From Rickettsia endosymbiont of Ixodes persulcatus (lineage in GTDB: Bacteria > Pseudomonadota > Alphaproteobacteria > Rickettsiales > Rickettsiaceae): DNA of 6,077 nt. A program made the translations under genes and the position numbers. The stretch spans positions 1 through 6,077 of the forward strand of contig JAPYLE010000255.1 in NCBI GenBank assembly GCA_027293795.1, in the 5' to 3' direction. Below are positions 5,838 through 6,077 of the stretch, piece after piece (within the stretch, counting starts at the first letter, position 1; the number at the start of each line of letters is the position of its first letter). The notes beneath the pieces were generated by a model. The model was given only the letters and a program-made list of their open reading frames with translations. It was not told the DNA's origin and ran no database searches.

Positions 5838-5934
5838 CAACTTTCTCCAAACCATCGATTAGATCTTGTTTCTTAGCAACTTTCTCCAAACCATCGGTTA
5901 GATCTTGTTTCTGAGCAACTTTCTGTTTTTCCTT
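5740..5934 (-). other. Minus-strand open frame encoding a 13-residue coiled-coil repeat
   Basis: Read on the minus strand, this interval is open for 64 codons between two stops. Across the four 39-bp units it reads E-K-V-A-[QK]-K-[QK]-D-L-[IT]-D-G-L, with hydrophobic residues at coiled-coil spacing. The units differ only by Q/K and I/T changes, and none has a stop. There is no ATG and no ribosome site, so it is unlikely to be a gene by itself. The motif V-A-K-K-Q-D-L resembles C-V-S-K-N-D-L in plus-strand protein C. The simplest reading is a coding repeat now in reverse orientation. Confidence 0.5.
5772..5927 (+). repeat. Four tandem 39-bp units carrying two TAG stops on the plus strand
   Basis: Units start at 5772, 5811, 5850 and 5889, each about AACCATCGATTAGATCTTGT followed by a 19-base remainder. 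Three sites vary: CGA/CGG, GTT/TTT and GAG/TAG. The second and third units have TAG (5835-5837, 5874-5876) where the first and fourth have GAG. The unit is in frame with gene C, but on this strand its product (NHRLDLVSEQLSP) is a poor coiled coil. Confidence 0.9.
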
Positions 5935-6077
5935 TTAATGTTTCTGACATGAGAGAAGCGGATGCCATAGAAATTGCGCAGCCAGATCCAGTAAAACTGA
6001 TATCTTTAATAATACTAAAGAAGATATTGATGCTTTAATAAAAGGTTTAAAAATAACCCAAGCGATGTTTAAACAAC
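5838..6077 (+). pseudogene. Detached 3' part of gene C, with a probable frameshift; runs off window
   Basis: After the second TAG (5874-5876) the frame of gene C is open again and leaves the repeats with sensible protein: VFPFNVSDMREADAIEIAQP followed by DPVK. It then hits TAA at 6036-6038. Shifting frame at the four-A tract 5993-5996 (one extra A) continues instead as TDIFNNTKEDIDALIKGLKI and TQAMFKQ to the last base. The second part is open, charged and protein-like, so the pieces probably belong to one C-terminal region. A separate small gene from ATG 5949 is possible, but no Shine-Dalgarno site supports it. No family is recognised. Confidence 0.45.

Noticed and set aside
5604..5927. CRISPR array
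   Set aside because: The units are contiguous with no unique spacers, are multiples of three and are coding-like.

Overview
The window is strongly AT-rich, with long A and T runs, and its genes have recognisable Shine-Dalgarno sites and the standard code. Two tandem copies of an 87-bp palindromic intergenic element, gene debris and eukaryote-like repeat proteins suggest a host-associated gammaproteobacterium of the Coxiella/Rickettsiella/Legionella type. That placement is inferred from style; no marker gene is present.

Layout. Positions 1-114 hold the C-terminal end of an unrecognised gene. Positions 135-318 carry the palindromic element twice. Positions about 340-840 are decayed sequence. 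They include a broken frame ending in a cytochrome P460-like haem segment (CKVCH), a strong hairpin over that segment, and a second short coding remnant. Positions 878-1978 on the minus strand encode an RgpF-family (rhamnan synthesis F) glycosyltransferase-like protein with no glycan genes beside it. Positions 1979-2545 are non-coding, with a hexanucleotide microsatellite, a T15 tract, a candidate promoter and one doubtful 33-codon minus ORF.

Positions 2546-5837 hold a same-strand cluster of three genes. The first two are tandem paralogues (436 and 367 aa) with Kelch-like Gly-Gly strand motifs, probably beta-propellers; the first also has a very acidic N-terminal extension. The third (226 aa) is a coiled-coil protein ending in four 14-residue repeats. 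All three look like interaction or scaffold proteins, and a role towards a host is plausible but unproven.

The most unusual feature is the 3' end of the third gene. Four 39-bp repeats (5772-5927) follow the 42-bp repeats. On the plus strand they contain two TAG stops and truncate the gene. On the minus strand they read without stops as a 13-residue coiled-coil repeat (EKVA[QK]K[QK]DL[IT]DGL) that resembles motifs in the body of the same gene. Inverting 5773-5927 on paper gives one uninterrupted frame from 5157 to 6038, so the array looks like an inverted or inversely inserted coding repeat. A likely one-base slip in an A tract near 5993-5996 breaks the tail again before the window ends.
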